Origin: Rhizoclosmatium globosum
Lineage: Eukaryota > Chytridiomycota > Chytridiomycetes > Chytridiales > Chytriomycetaceae
Length of the DNA: 64,000 nucleotides
Assembly: GCA_002104985.1 (NCBI GenBank)
Contig: MCGO01000020.1
Coordinates: 434,001 to 498,000, forward strand
Reading direction: 5' to 3'
In this document: piece after piece, positions 54,410 through 64,000 of the stretch
Position numbering within the stretch: the first letter of the stretch is position 1
Layout of the letters: each line of letters opens with the position of its first letter
Position numbers and translations under genes: made by a program
Notes under the pieces: generated by a model
Told to the model about the DNA's origin: nothing
Databases searched by the model: none
Seen by the model: the letters and a program-made list of their open reading frames with translations, nothing else

Positions 54410-57090
54410 ATGCGCACCTTCGCTTCACCAGCCATCTCAGCATCAAATCCTTGTTATTGTAGTACCATCTCTAAACACGCACTCTCTCAGCAGCACGCCC
54501 CGACAAAAGACGCCACTTCGGAGGACGTTGACCGCATTGTCGCCGCCTACCTCCGCGAACGAGGTCCGTCTCTTCTCTTCTCTTCTCTTCAACCAAACAA
54601 AACCCAACTCAACCAAACGCCCCTTTCAAACCAGGATACAAACACACCGAAGCCGCCTTTGCAGACGAGGCAAAACCACCGACAACTTCAACTTCAGCTT
54701 CGAAACGCGGACGCCCAAACGACGGTAACACACGTTTGTTTGAGTGAGTGAACAAGTGATTTGGTACTGAGACCGAGAACGGGTGGCAGATGGCGTTGGT
54801 GCCGTCGACGAGGCTTCGATCCCGGACTTCTTGCTCTACTACTCGGAAACAGAGGCAAACAACCCGAATGCGTACGAACATTCGTATGCGCGACTGGGAC
54901 GCTGGGTGAAGGACTCGCTCGAGAAGTACAGGGTGCGTTGATTTGGATTCGGGTGGGCTTGACGTGTCAACTGACAACACATCGCACCACAGCCTGAACT
55001 GAGCACCGTCTTGTTTCCCCTCTTTGCTCATGCCTACTTGGACTTGGTTTCTCGATCAATGGGTGAACAAGGTATGGCTTCATCCATAAAACATGTTACT
55101 CAGAACTAAAGCAACTGCCTAGCTCGTCACTTTATGGATACTTACCGGAAAGAACACATGGATATGCATTCTCATGATGTGACCCGTCTCGCGTCGATTA
55201 CGACGCCTGACCAAGTCAAATCGAACGAACTGGCAGTTCAGTTCATGTCAAACAGATACACTGTTCGAATGAGTCGATACGCTTTTGAGCTCTTGCTTTC
55301 TTTCCTGCAGGTTTGTTTTCTAACAGTTTACTAGAGTGTGGCGAGTTTAAACTCTTTGATTCAGGACAACAAGTTTATGCTCTTGACTCGTCTTTTAAAC
55401 CGTCACGTTACAATTCGAGGTACAGGTCACGCCAATCTAGGAGGCGACACTCTAATTCATGAATATAGTTGATAACGAACGTGCTCCGGGTGATGTTGAA
55501 GAAGGAGTTGGATTGGTTGGCCTCAAACCAGCTCAACTCGATGAACACAACAACCAACCAGTAAAACTCGGATCTTTACCTGCAGACCCATGGCTTGTGC
55601 ATGAGCTTGAATGGTGGCTTCGTGATGACGTAAGAGAGTTTGCGATGTAATGTGTATCGATTCTGACCAAGAAAACACAAAGAAATTTGAAGGCGAACCA
55701 CAAAGTGCCGAGTTGCGAAAGTTGATCAAACGCGAAGGTGCTGAAGATGCTCCACACCGAGACGATGTTCCTCAACCTCCTCCAAAATTCTCTGATGTGA
55801 AGAAGGAAACGGAGGCTTTGAAGGAGGCTCTTGCTCAATTGTCGAAAAAGAATGTAGCACCGACATCTCCATCAATCTGCTGTTACACGTTCCACAACAC
55901 ATACGACACGTAAGCATCTCCTGAATCTTGATATTGAAGTTTCTAACGAGTACCTGGTCAGAATGACATGTTTGACTTCATCATCAGACAACTCACTGGT
56001 GATGGCGGGTTTTTCAGAATCAATCTTGAAAGTATGGAGTTTGAAGGGAGAAAAGTTGAAGACTGCGACTCTTGGCGCGAGCAAAGGTAACTTCCCTCCT
56101 ACAATATTCGTCTACTGATAAACTCAATGCATTCAGAAATATCCTGGTCAAAAGAGGAAGAATCCAAAAAGCTCATTGGTCACTCTGGACCAGTCTACAA
56201 CTGCCGTATCTCATCCGACAACAAATTCGCAGTCTCGTGTTCTGAAGACACCACCGTTCGCTTATGGTCACTAGAAACATTCTCAAACCTTGTTGTATAC
56301 AAGGGCCACAATTACCCTGTTTGGGATGTGGATCTAGCTTCCAACGACGTATACTTTGCGAGTTGCGGGTTTGATCGAACTGCGAGAATGTGGAGAACGG
56401 ATATGACGACTCCAGTGCGAATGTTTGTTGGACACGAATCTGATGTTGACGTTAGTTTGAACACACTTGACTGTTTTTGGGTTGATTTTTGACCATGAAA
56501 TTTTCTATAGTGCGTCAAATTCCACCCGAATTCCAACTATCTCGCTTCAGGCGCTTCCGATGGAGAAGTCCGTCTCTGGTCTATCCAAAAAGGCACTTCT
56601 GCGCGTATTCTGCGGAGCCACACTGCGCCCGTAATGGCGCTCGCCTTTTCTGCGGATGGAAAGCTCCTTGCGACTGCGGGCGAAGATAAGATGGTCAAGT
56701 TGTGGGATTTGGGGAGTGGAAAGTTGATGAAGAACTTGACGGGTCACACGGATACAGTCTATTCGCTCGCGTTTAATGCGGATGGAAGTATGCTTGCCTC
56801 TGGTGGCGCAGATAATAGTGTTGTTGTGTGGAATCCGAGGAATTTGGAGGATGGTGGAGTTACTGTTGTCCCACCAAACGCGGATGTTGGTGTTTCCGGG
56901 CTTGGGAAGAGTAAGACTCATACGTATGTACCCTTACATTATTCGATTTGTTTTTTGATCTAAAAACGAAAGATTTATCAGGTCTCCAGAAATGGTGGGT
57001 CGCTTTTTCACGAAACGAACACCAATCTTCAATGTAAATTACACAAAGTCGAATGTTCTTTTGGCCTTTGGACCGTTTTTAAGTTCTTGA
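54410..57090 (+). CDS. TAF5: TAF5, TFIID/SAGA WD40 subunit
   Basis: Exon 1 ends with a LisH-type motif (SEDVDRIVAAYLRERG, then YKHTEAAFADEAK across an intron at about 54566-54636). The NTD2 domain follows (PDFLLYYSETEANNPNAYEH, VLFPLFAHAYLDLVSRSMGE, MDTYRKEHMDMHSHDVTRLA, RYAFELLLSFLQDNKFMLLT). From about 55960 WD40 repeats begin: SDNSLVMAGFSESILKVWSL, LIGHSGPVYNCRISSDNKFA, YKGHNYPVWDVDLASNDVYF, ASCGFDRTARMWRTD, LATAGEDKMVKLWDLGSGKL and NLTGHTDTVYSLAFNADGSM, and the terminal FFTKRTPIFNVNYTKSNVLL. TAF5 scaffolds TFIID and SAGA. All segments are in order with short introns. The N-terminal start is estimated. Confidence 0.88.
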
Positions 57091-57606
57091 GAAATAAACA
57101 GTCGTATGCTTTCCCAATCACATCTTAAATTTCGTTGACTTCATCATTGTTTGAACCATTGTTCTAAAATTTAATCACCTTTCCAATCTTCAATCAATGA
57201 AGCATTCTAGCCATATTGCTCCCAATTGTTCTTGCGATTCCTGCTCCTATGTTACAACCAGACATAGTGATTTCTCATTACAGACCAAGATCCCTGCTCA
57301 AGCGACACACGTTTCAAAAACGAGAAAGCCGCAGTTTAAGTAAATCGCCTCTTGGTTAGCACAAATACATGAGAAAATAAATTGATGTTTTCTACAACGG
57401 TCAAGGCAATGTAAGCGGCCACAATTACGGACATTAATCTCTCTTTTGGAATAATGTGGCTTGTATTTGTGGCGTGCAAGTTCGATTTTGTTGGCGAAGA
57501 GTGCACTCTCCCTTCACCAACCGATAAGGAATTTCCATAAAGGCCCACACTTTCCCTCTCCAAAATTCTAACATACCAAACAAAAAGTCCTTCCTCATAA
57601 TAACCA
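57091..57606. other. Intergenic region
   Basis: No coding or RNA signal recognised; it contains the TAF5 3' end and upstream sequence of the six-cysteine repeat gene. Confidence 0.45.
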
Positions 57607-58926
57607 ATGTCCGTCTCCCAAGCTTGTAAATTTGCCCTTGCGGCTCTGGAACAAGAAATCACTACTTGTTCCAATTGGACCTCCAATATTGCTGCTGCCG
57701 ACTGTAACTGTGTCCAACTTGGTAAACCTGGCTTTCTTGGCACGTTCCATCCATCTAACAAGCCTTCCCATGCATTACTGCAGACCCAGAATCCGTCAAC
57801 GCATACTGTAACTTTCCAGAAAACGATCAAAACGTGTGGTCAAAGCCTTATCTGGCTGCCATCGATGCTCGAATGAATGCGTGTCTGTGAGTGCTATTTC
57901 CAAAACAATCCTCAATAAGCGAACAATCATTTACGACAGTGCTGTCAACAAGCCAGTAGTTCAAAGAACTATTCTCACGTTACCAGACACGATCACGAAT
58001 CCATTGGCTGTGCAGACGGGTCCTCTCACTCCAGCCTGTAGCTATGTGTACGAAGCTTACAATCAGCTATACCGCAACTGTGGAAAGAACGCCGACTTGG
58101 CTTCAATCAATGCTTGTATCTGTACTGGATTGTGTATGTTTCAATAACTTTGAGATATACACAACACTAACTTTTTGTAGTCACTGAATCTCTTTTGGCG
58201 TACTGCGACCTCCCAGGAAACGATAAATCCAAATGGTTTAGTGATTACCAAAACGGTGTATCCACTCGCGCAGACTCATGCTCCAAAATTGGAATGCCGA
58301 ATACTCCTATTCCAGTTCTCACTTTGCCAGACAGTATCCCAAATCCTCTTACAGCAACTCCTTCAACCGTATCTCTTACTCCTGCCTGTAACTATGTGCT
58401 TGAATCGTTCAACCAAAGATATCGTAACTGTGGAAAGGGAGCCGACTTCACTTCTACCCACACTTGCATTTGTACCGGACTGTGTACGTTGTGTGTAATT
58501 GGAAAGATCAGTATTAAATAATTATATTAGTTACCGAATCTCTTTCGGCGTACTGTGACCTTCCAGGAAACGACAAGTCCAAGTGGATTACTGACTACCA
58601 AAACGGTGTTTGGACTCGTTCAGACTCGTGTTCTAAAGTCGGTTTGCCTGTCAACCCAATTCCTCTCTTGACTTTGCCGGACAACATTCCAAACCCAATC
58701 CCAGTGACTCCTCCAGCTCCAACCCCATCTCTTACTCAAGCTTGTAAATACGTTCTTGACGCGTTCAATCAAAGATACCGTAACTGTGGAAAGGGAGCCG
58801 ACTTCACTTCTACCCATACTTGCATCTGTAACGGACTTTGTAAGTGTAATCACTGTCGAAGACACATGAATGCTTACTGTCTATAAATTAGTCACCGAAT
58901 CCCTCTTGGCATACTGTGATCACTAA
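57607..58926 (+). CDS. Six-cysteine module repeat protein
   Basis: Built of repeated six-cysteine modules, each split by an intron between its halves. First half: SQACKFALAALEQEITTC with CNCVQL (exon 1), then in later exons SLTPACNYVLESFNQRYRNC with CICTGL. Second half after the intron: ESVNAYCNFPENDQNVW, TESLLAYCDLPGNDKSKW, TESLSAYCDLPGNDKSKW, each ending with a Cys in a segment like RADSC. A spacer ILTLPDTITNPLAVQ or VLTLPDSIPNPLTAT, similar to LLVLPDGMVNPLGT in the family at 15987, joins modules. Three full modules and a fourth starting at about 58725; the final half stops early (TESLLAYCDH, stop 58924-58926). Introns at about 57722-57782, 57888-57938, 58134-58180, 58480-58531 and 58841-58890 are all GT-AG. 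No signal peptide is obvious. Function unknown. Confidence 0.65.
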
Positions 58927-59500
58927 TTGAAGTTATACACAAAATAGACTCCATTCTCCCTTTTGAAGCTTCTGAACTCATTGATTCCGTTTGAAAATGT
59001 CTTGTAGTGAGTGGATTGAGATAGGAACGGTTGTGGTTGGTTGGAATTGAGCTGTTTTTGTGTTTTGGGTGTCACCAAACTGAGACAACCTCGTTAGACA
59101 AACTCTTAGACAAATGCGTAGACATTTTAGACAAACCATCCCACGATTTTTTTGAGAAAACAGACCACTTGGCGCTTAGAAGGAAGTGATATATTTCAGT
59201 CTCTGACCAACACCTAATCCTGCTTTCAATTGTTATAAACTATTTAATGTCTACTCGTAGAGAGCAATAAACTTTACTATCCATATTATAATATCAACTG
59301 CATGACTTTATTTAAAGGATGAATATAAGATACTGATAAACCAATAAAGAGGCCAACTTGGACAAGTATGAGATTAAACCAACAAAGCCAAGATGAAAGC
59401 GGTGGCGCCAACCAAAGCAGAGGTCTCAGAGTGAAGATCTCGAACGTGTCAGAGATCAATAACGATGGGTCAATTGAGTGGTACGAAGGTGGATATGGAT
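58927..59500. other. Region between the repeat gene and the retroelement
   Basis: AT-rich, with no coding region recognised. It may include the outer part of the element's 3' long terminal repeat, but the partner LTR is outside the window so its limits cannot be set. Confidence 0.35.
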
Positions 59501-59508
59501 AAAGACGC

Positions 59509-59666
59509 TGATGAGTGGAGAGTCAGCACACGCACAGTATCAGCGAGTCTTTATATAAAATATCCAACCTATTAACCAAAGCATATGAATAAAGAGATAA
59601 AAGAAATGATGAGAGCAAGGCTTACCTGATGAGTGGAGAGTCAGCACACGCACAGTATCAGCGAGT
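59509..59666. repeat. Pair of 40-bp direct repeats just beyond the retroelement coding end
   Basis: The 40-bp sequence starting TGATGAGTGGAGAGTCAGCA at 59509-59548 recurs at 59627-59666, offset 118 bp, with no mismatch seen. It lies directly outside the stop of the copia polyprotein (minus strand), next to a purine-rich run at about 59669-59677. This is where the 3' LTR should begin, so the pair is likely an LTR-internal duplication. Confidence 0.6.
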
Positions 59667-59696
59667 GAAGATTCTCCCTCATCAGGATTTCAGTAT

Positions 59697-62600
59697 TTAT
59701 AGTAAACCCGTTGAGGGAACCTTGTTGGAAGGAACCTTGAAAGGAACCTCGACAGGAACCTTGGTTGGAACCTTGACTGGAGTATCGGAACTTGACAGCG
59801 CACTGGGTCTCGGGATCGAGTGGTTATGATTCCACACACTCCCCTTCACGAGACCCAAAGCAGGCAGGGCTCTTTGGGTGTTAACAGGATTTAATCCTTT
59901 GGTAAGGATATCGGACTTGTTTTTACCAGATTCGCGATATACCATTCGTATGATTCCATTTTCTTGAAATTCCTTGAGAACTCGGTATTTCACATCCAGA
60001 TGTTTTGTCTGGGGTCGCAGCGCTCCTTCCTCACAATTCCGGATAGCTGTTTGGTTGTCGCAAATCACGTCGCATGGACCGTCCCATCCATAACCAAAGT
60101 ATTCCAGCATATTCCTCACCCAAATAACTTTCTTAGCAAGTGACATCTGGGCTTCAATCTCCGCCGCGCACGTGGAGTCAGCTACAGTTGGTTGTTTCTT
60201 ACTTGTTGCCCAGATGGTACCACCGCATAACATAATTAAGTTGCCCGAGATTGACTTTCGGTCGGTCGCATCGTCCGCCCAATCAGAGTCGGCGCTGAAT
60301 TCGGGGTCGAGTTCTTTCGCCGTGTGTCGAATGGTAGGAATTAACCGATCAGTCCGGTGAAACCTCAACTTCAAATCCACTGTTGCTCGGAGATAGGCAC
60401 ATAACCATTGTAATGCATCGTAATGTACACGCTTCCATAAGTGAGGCTTTCCGGCAATGCTCGAGAATTGTCCTGCAGTGAAACAAAGTTCAGGTCTTCC
60501 ATCCAGTAGCCACCGCAGATCCCCCGCCACTTGACGCAGATTCTTGTCTTTCATAAATTCTCGGTCGTCATCTGTGGGTGGTTCTTCACTTCGAAACGCA
60601 TGGCGCCAGTCGCTGTTCCACGGATTGCGGCGTTCTTGACGTGGATCTAATTGATATTTGTTGAGAAATTCTTGAACATATTCTTCCATATCCAGAGCCG
60701 ATTCCCCATCCCTCATTTCAATGCGGAACCCAATGTGCTTCGTGAGGGGCTTAACTTTGAGCTCAAACTTGCTCTTTAAGATCTCAATGAATTCCTTGAA
60801 CTCAGCTTCAACCTCACGGTCATAAAAGAATGGAGCATCATCAGCATGAACGGGAACCAAAATTAGGTACGTTCCGGTGTCCTTAACAAATTCCTTGACA
60901 AACGTAGATGGTTCAAATGGACATCGCATGAATCCACATTCCAGAATTGATCTATCACGAACCAAGTCCCAATCAACAGCCGCATCAGGTTTTCCGTATA
61001 TCCCACTGGTTACTTTCCACAGCCAATTTTCTTTGCCCGGTTCTTGAAAGATGGCAGGTGGTTTCATAAACACTGGTTTTTGTGGCTGTCCATACAAGTG
61101 CGCTCCAGTCCAATCGGCATGCTGCGCCATCATACCTCTTTGGGTCGCAATGGCAAATATCAATTTGAATGCTTCCCGGCTTGGAGTGGCCGAGTATGAC
61201 TTATCGTAGTCCTCCCCTTTTACCATCTGACTACCGTTGAGGCACACCCGGATTTTCGGCTCCGCTTCATTGGTAGACTCGTTAATTTTAATATTGGTGA
61301 CCACCACACTTCCAAAAACTTTAGTACCGGCTGGGGCTTGATGACACCATTCAAATCGTCCATCAAACTTCCGGCGTTCCTTCTCAATCGCACTTTTCCA
61401 TTTCGGGTCATTGGCTATCTTCCGCGCGGGAGGGCCGGGTACTGTCAAAAATGCTGAAGCATCCAATCCAAAAGAATCTAACGTTTGTGCGCTTAACAGG
61501 TGCGCACGGGGGTCAAAAACTTGTTGGAGTTTGTTGCTCCAATTACCAACACTCCCGCTACTTCTTAGTCGCCGTGGTTCATATTGAGGCGCTAAGGGAA
61601 CCGGACTACCCGGTGGGGTAAAGAATAGGTCTTCAGTTGGATCACTTGTTCCTCCCGGGGAGTCATTCTGTGGCTCCCCTGTTGGAGACACGGGCTCCAG
61701 AGGACTCTCGTGATCCAACGCATTTGGAGACACAGGCTCCATACTACCGGGAGACACAGGCTCCAGAGGACTCTCGTGATCCAACGCATTTGGAGACACA
61801 GGCTCCATACTACCGGGAGACACAGGCTCCACACCAATACCGGGAGACACAGGCTCCACCTCACTCATAGGAGTTACCGATTCTTGAGGCGAATTTGAAA
61901 CAGAGGAGCCGATTCCTGATTCAGACTCTTCGGACCACACTTGCTCCCCTGGGCCCGAAATGTCATCGTCTGCTTCCTCGTCTTCTTCGTTTGGTGGAAG
62001 CTCTGGAACCACTTGTTCTTCGTTCCACTTGGTTGCTGAGAGCGGTTCATGGAGTGGCTTTACGTTGTAGAAGTCAAACTGGTTTTCAACGAAGAATACG
62101 TCTCTTGAAATTACGACAGAATTGGGATCAGTGGGGTCTAGAAGAATCTTAAAGCCGCCATAATATTGCACCGGGTGAGCATCATAGGTTGAAACTCCAA
62201 TGAATATTCCTAATTGTGCACGGGGGCTTGCCTTGCCCAACTTCAGGTTTTTGGGCAGGACACGGACATAGGCCAGACAACCAAATACTCGCAGGTGCTG
62301 GATTGACGGAGGGCAATTCCACAAGGCTTCATAAGGTGTAACCGCATTGGGCTCGTCAGAATGAATGTGCCGATTATAGATGAAGCATATCTGAGATAAT
62401 CCATCCATTATTAGATTCTCTTGGACCTGCGTCGCCGCTTTATGAGAACGCCACATATCCATCGCCAGTCGGAAGAATCCTTCTTGTGCACCATTGGATT
62501 CATGTTCTTCCGTGCACGTGTATTCGAGAATTATTCCTGCCGACAATGCTTCTTCCAGTATCCATCTCGATTTCTGCTCTCCCGCCTGGTCACAGTGCCA

Positions 62601-64000
62601 AATAATCACTTGTTGGTTGGTTACACGTTCCAAGAACCCTTTGGCAAAACCCATGAATTGTCGCGCATCTGATTTCCGCTTCAATGCATATATAAATCGG
62701 TATTTCCCTCGATTCCATACAGTGAACCCTAAGGCATATTTAGATCCACCCAATGACGTTACTGGGAGGTATAGGATATCCAACGACACTATCAACGCAT
62801 TAGGTGCGAATTCTACACCACTCTTTCTGCGAGGGTGAGGCACTTTGTGCATTTTACCGATTACACATCCGGAATGGGGAAACTCCTTCGGGATTGGACC
62901 GTCGACAAGAAATCCTCTCACCTTTCCTGACTGGTGAGTTCGGAGCATAACTTTATGGCTGGTGCACATTGCTCGAGCATGCCACAAAGCCCAATCTTTC
63001 TTCGATGGGGTGCTCTTCGCAAGGAATGTTCTTCCCGACTCAACCGATTCAAATTCCAGTTCAAATAGCCCTTTTCTTTCGAATCCTTTGGCAATAATTT
63101 CGTGTTCCGCCGTGGGGTTCAAGTGACCAATATTAACTGAGTGCACTGAATCTTTGTCCGTTGTAAACCAAACATCGAGACCTTGTCGCACGACCAAATC
63201 ATACACTGAAATCAATGACTCCGCCGCTCCAGGTACTACCAAGAGGTTAGTTAACGAGAAGGGTTGGCTTGCCGCTGTCATTCCAGTGATTGAACCGACT
63301 AATCCATTCGAGGAGATAATCCCATGATCGGCCGTTCCATAGCGAACAATTTTTCCAGAATTTCGAACATTGGATAGTTGGGTAACGTTAGGTGTGATGT
63401 GGTTTGGGGTGCATCCAGAATCTACAACTCCTTTGAACAAAATAGTTTTGGGAGAGAGAGAGTACAAAGCCGAGGTTGGTTCATTCTCATCGGGGATCTC
63501 AAAGAATTGATACATTGATCCTTGAGTTACTCCTTTGTCCTTTTTGACAGATCTCTCAAACACTGGTGTCAGACCAGCAATGGATTTGGGCTTGGACTTG
63601 AGTGCCGCGTCCACAGCATCTTTGGTACCGTATCGAATAAATGCCATTGCGCCTTGCCCATTTTGGCAATTGTTCAACACATACACGTCCATAACTTGAC
63701 CAAAGTTAGAAAATCCAGTTTTTAGATTTTCTTTGGAAACGTCGTTGGGAAGATTCTTGACGACTAAGGTAGTTGCCGGGTCTCGGTGGCGTGTACCCTT
63801 GTCAATCCCGTTTTGTGGACGTGAGATCCCGGTTGGCTTAGGTTTCCCTGGTGGTTGGTTGGGAAGAACCTGAAGGGCCTTGGCAGAATCCATGGCAGAG
63901 TTGTTTGCTTGTCGTGACTGACGTTTCAAATCCTCCCGAGCCAGTCCAATCACTTCCACACGCATCTTTTCAAAGGTGTCCGCTTTTGTGACATCAAAAC
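59697..64000 (-). mobile_element. Ty1/copia-type LTR retrotransposon polyprotein (runs off the right edge)
   Basis: One unbroken reading frame of over 1,420 codons, still open at the window edge. N-terminal part: RRM domain (TTLVVKNLPNDVSKENLKTG, GQGAMAFIRYGTKDAVDAAL; about 63780-63560). Protease: GVVDSGCTPNHITPN (about 63425). GAG-pre-integrase WALWHARAMCTSHKV. Integrase D, D, E in SLDILYL, HCDQAGEQ and NGAQEGFFRLAMD. A disordered Pro/Ser/Glu-rich linker with 66-bp repeats (61695-61826). Reverse transcriptase (WCHQAPAGTKVFGSVVVTNI, HADWTGAHLYGQP, VPVHADDAPFFY, in which the usual YVDD is HADD). RNase H (DSDWADDATDRKS, STCAAEIEAQMSLA, CDNQTAIRNCEEG, HLDVKYRVLKEF). The order protease-integrase-RT-RNase H is diagnostic of copia. 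Intact catalytic residues suggest recent activity. The C-terminus ends in VP-rich repeats. Confidence 0.93.
61695..61826 (-). repeat. 66-bp tandem repeat inside the polyprotein
   Basis: Two consecutive 66-bp units encode EPVSPGSMEPVSPNALDHES plus PL, each a 22-residue repeat; shorter EPVSPG copies flank them. It lies in the linker between integrase and reverse transcriptase, where length variation is tolerated. Confidence 0.75.

Noticed and set aside
1..64000. CRISPR arrays, bacterial operons, tRNA or rRNA genes
   Set aside because: No regularly spaced repeats and no convincing tRNA T-arm or rRNA core were seen; gene structure is eukaryotic throughout.

Overview
The window is nuclear DNA of a flagellated (zoosporic) fungus, most likely a chytrid. 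It combines short GT-AG introns (about 35-90 bp) and closely packed genes with fungal/eukaryotic markers (U2 snRNA, MAGOH, eS30, PAF1, TAF5, MED9, GUF1, mS45) and ciliary genes that non-flagellated fungi lack (CC2D2A, TMEM107, a sperm-tail PG-rich repeat protein). Exon limits below were read by eye from reading frame, splice consensus and recalled family conservation. Outer limits are firmer than inner junctions, and no alignment or search was run.

Layout. 1-1060: 5' part of an unrecognised minus-strand gene. 1524-8297: CC2D2A. 8437-12791: two paralogous single-pass membrane proteins with small Cys-rich ectodomains and long disordered tails. 13479-19217: a tandem family of Cys-containing proteins with hydrophobic C-terminal tails (four genes, one with two core domains). 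19332-22812: MED9, GUF1 and TMEM107. 22832-24511: an LRR protein. 24590-30431: five tandem seven-transmembrane genes with a decayed member of the Cys-protein family (25652-26412) between the first two. 30650-31678: MYND-finger protein. 32026-37688: mS45, sperm-tail repeat protein, MAGOH and a WW-domain metacaspase. 37791-40788: three tandem F-box/LRR genes, the middle one a hybrid. 41013-42856: eS30 and U2 snRNA. 43290-43640: apparent cryptochrome-DASH fragment. 44921-57090: two larger F-box/LRR genes, PAF1, a small membrane protein, a MidA/NDUFAF7-type methyltransferase, an amino-acid permease and TAF5. 57607-58926: a gene made of repeats of the six-cysteine module that also heads two genes of the 13-19 kb family. 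59509-64000: a Ty1/copia-type retroelement, intact as far as visible, with an RRM domain in its polyprotein.

The housekeeping genes form no pathway cluster, apart from two transition-zone (MKS module) components, CC2D2A and TMEM107, about 14 kb apart. The distinctive biology is in the lineage-specific families: the Cys-core proteins, the six-cysteine repeat protein and the 7TM array share a neighbourhood, and some share modules. They look like an expanding surface or sensory repertoire, but that function is inference.

Caveat: several conserved genes (CC2D2A, GUF1, TMEM107, MED9, mS45, the MYND gene, one or more 7TM genes) need single-base shifts to stay in frame, often at homopolymers, while the retroelement and the LRR genes are open throughout. 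Residual assembly indels are the simplest explanation, but real decay cannot be excluded gene by gene.
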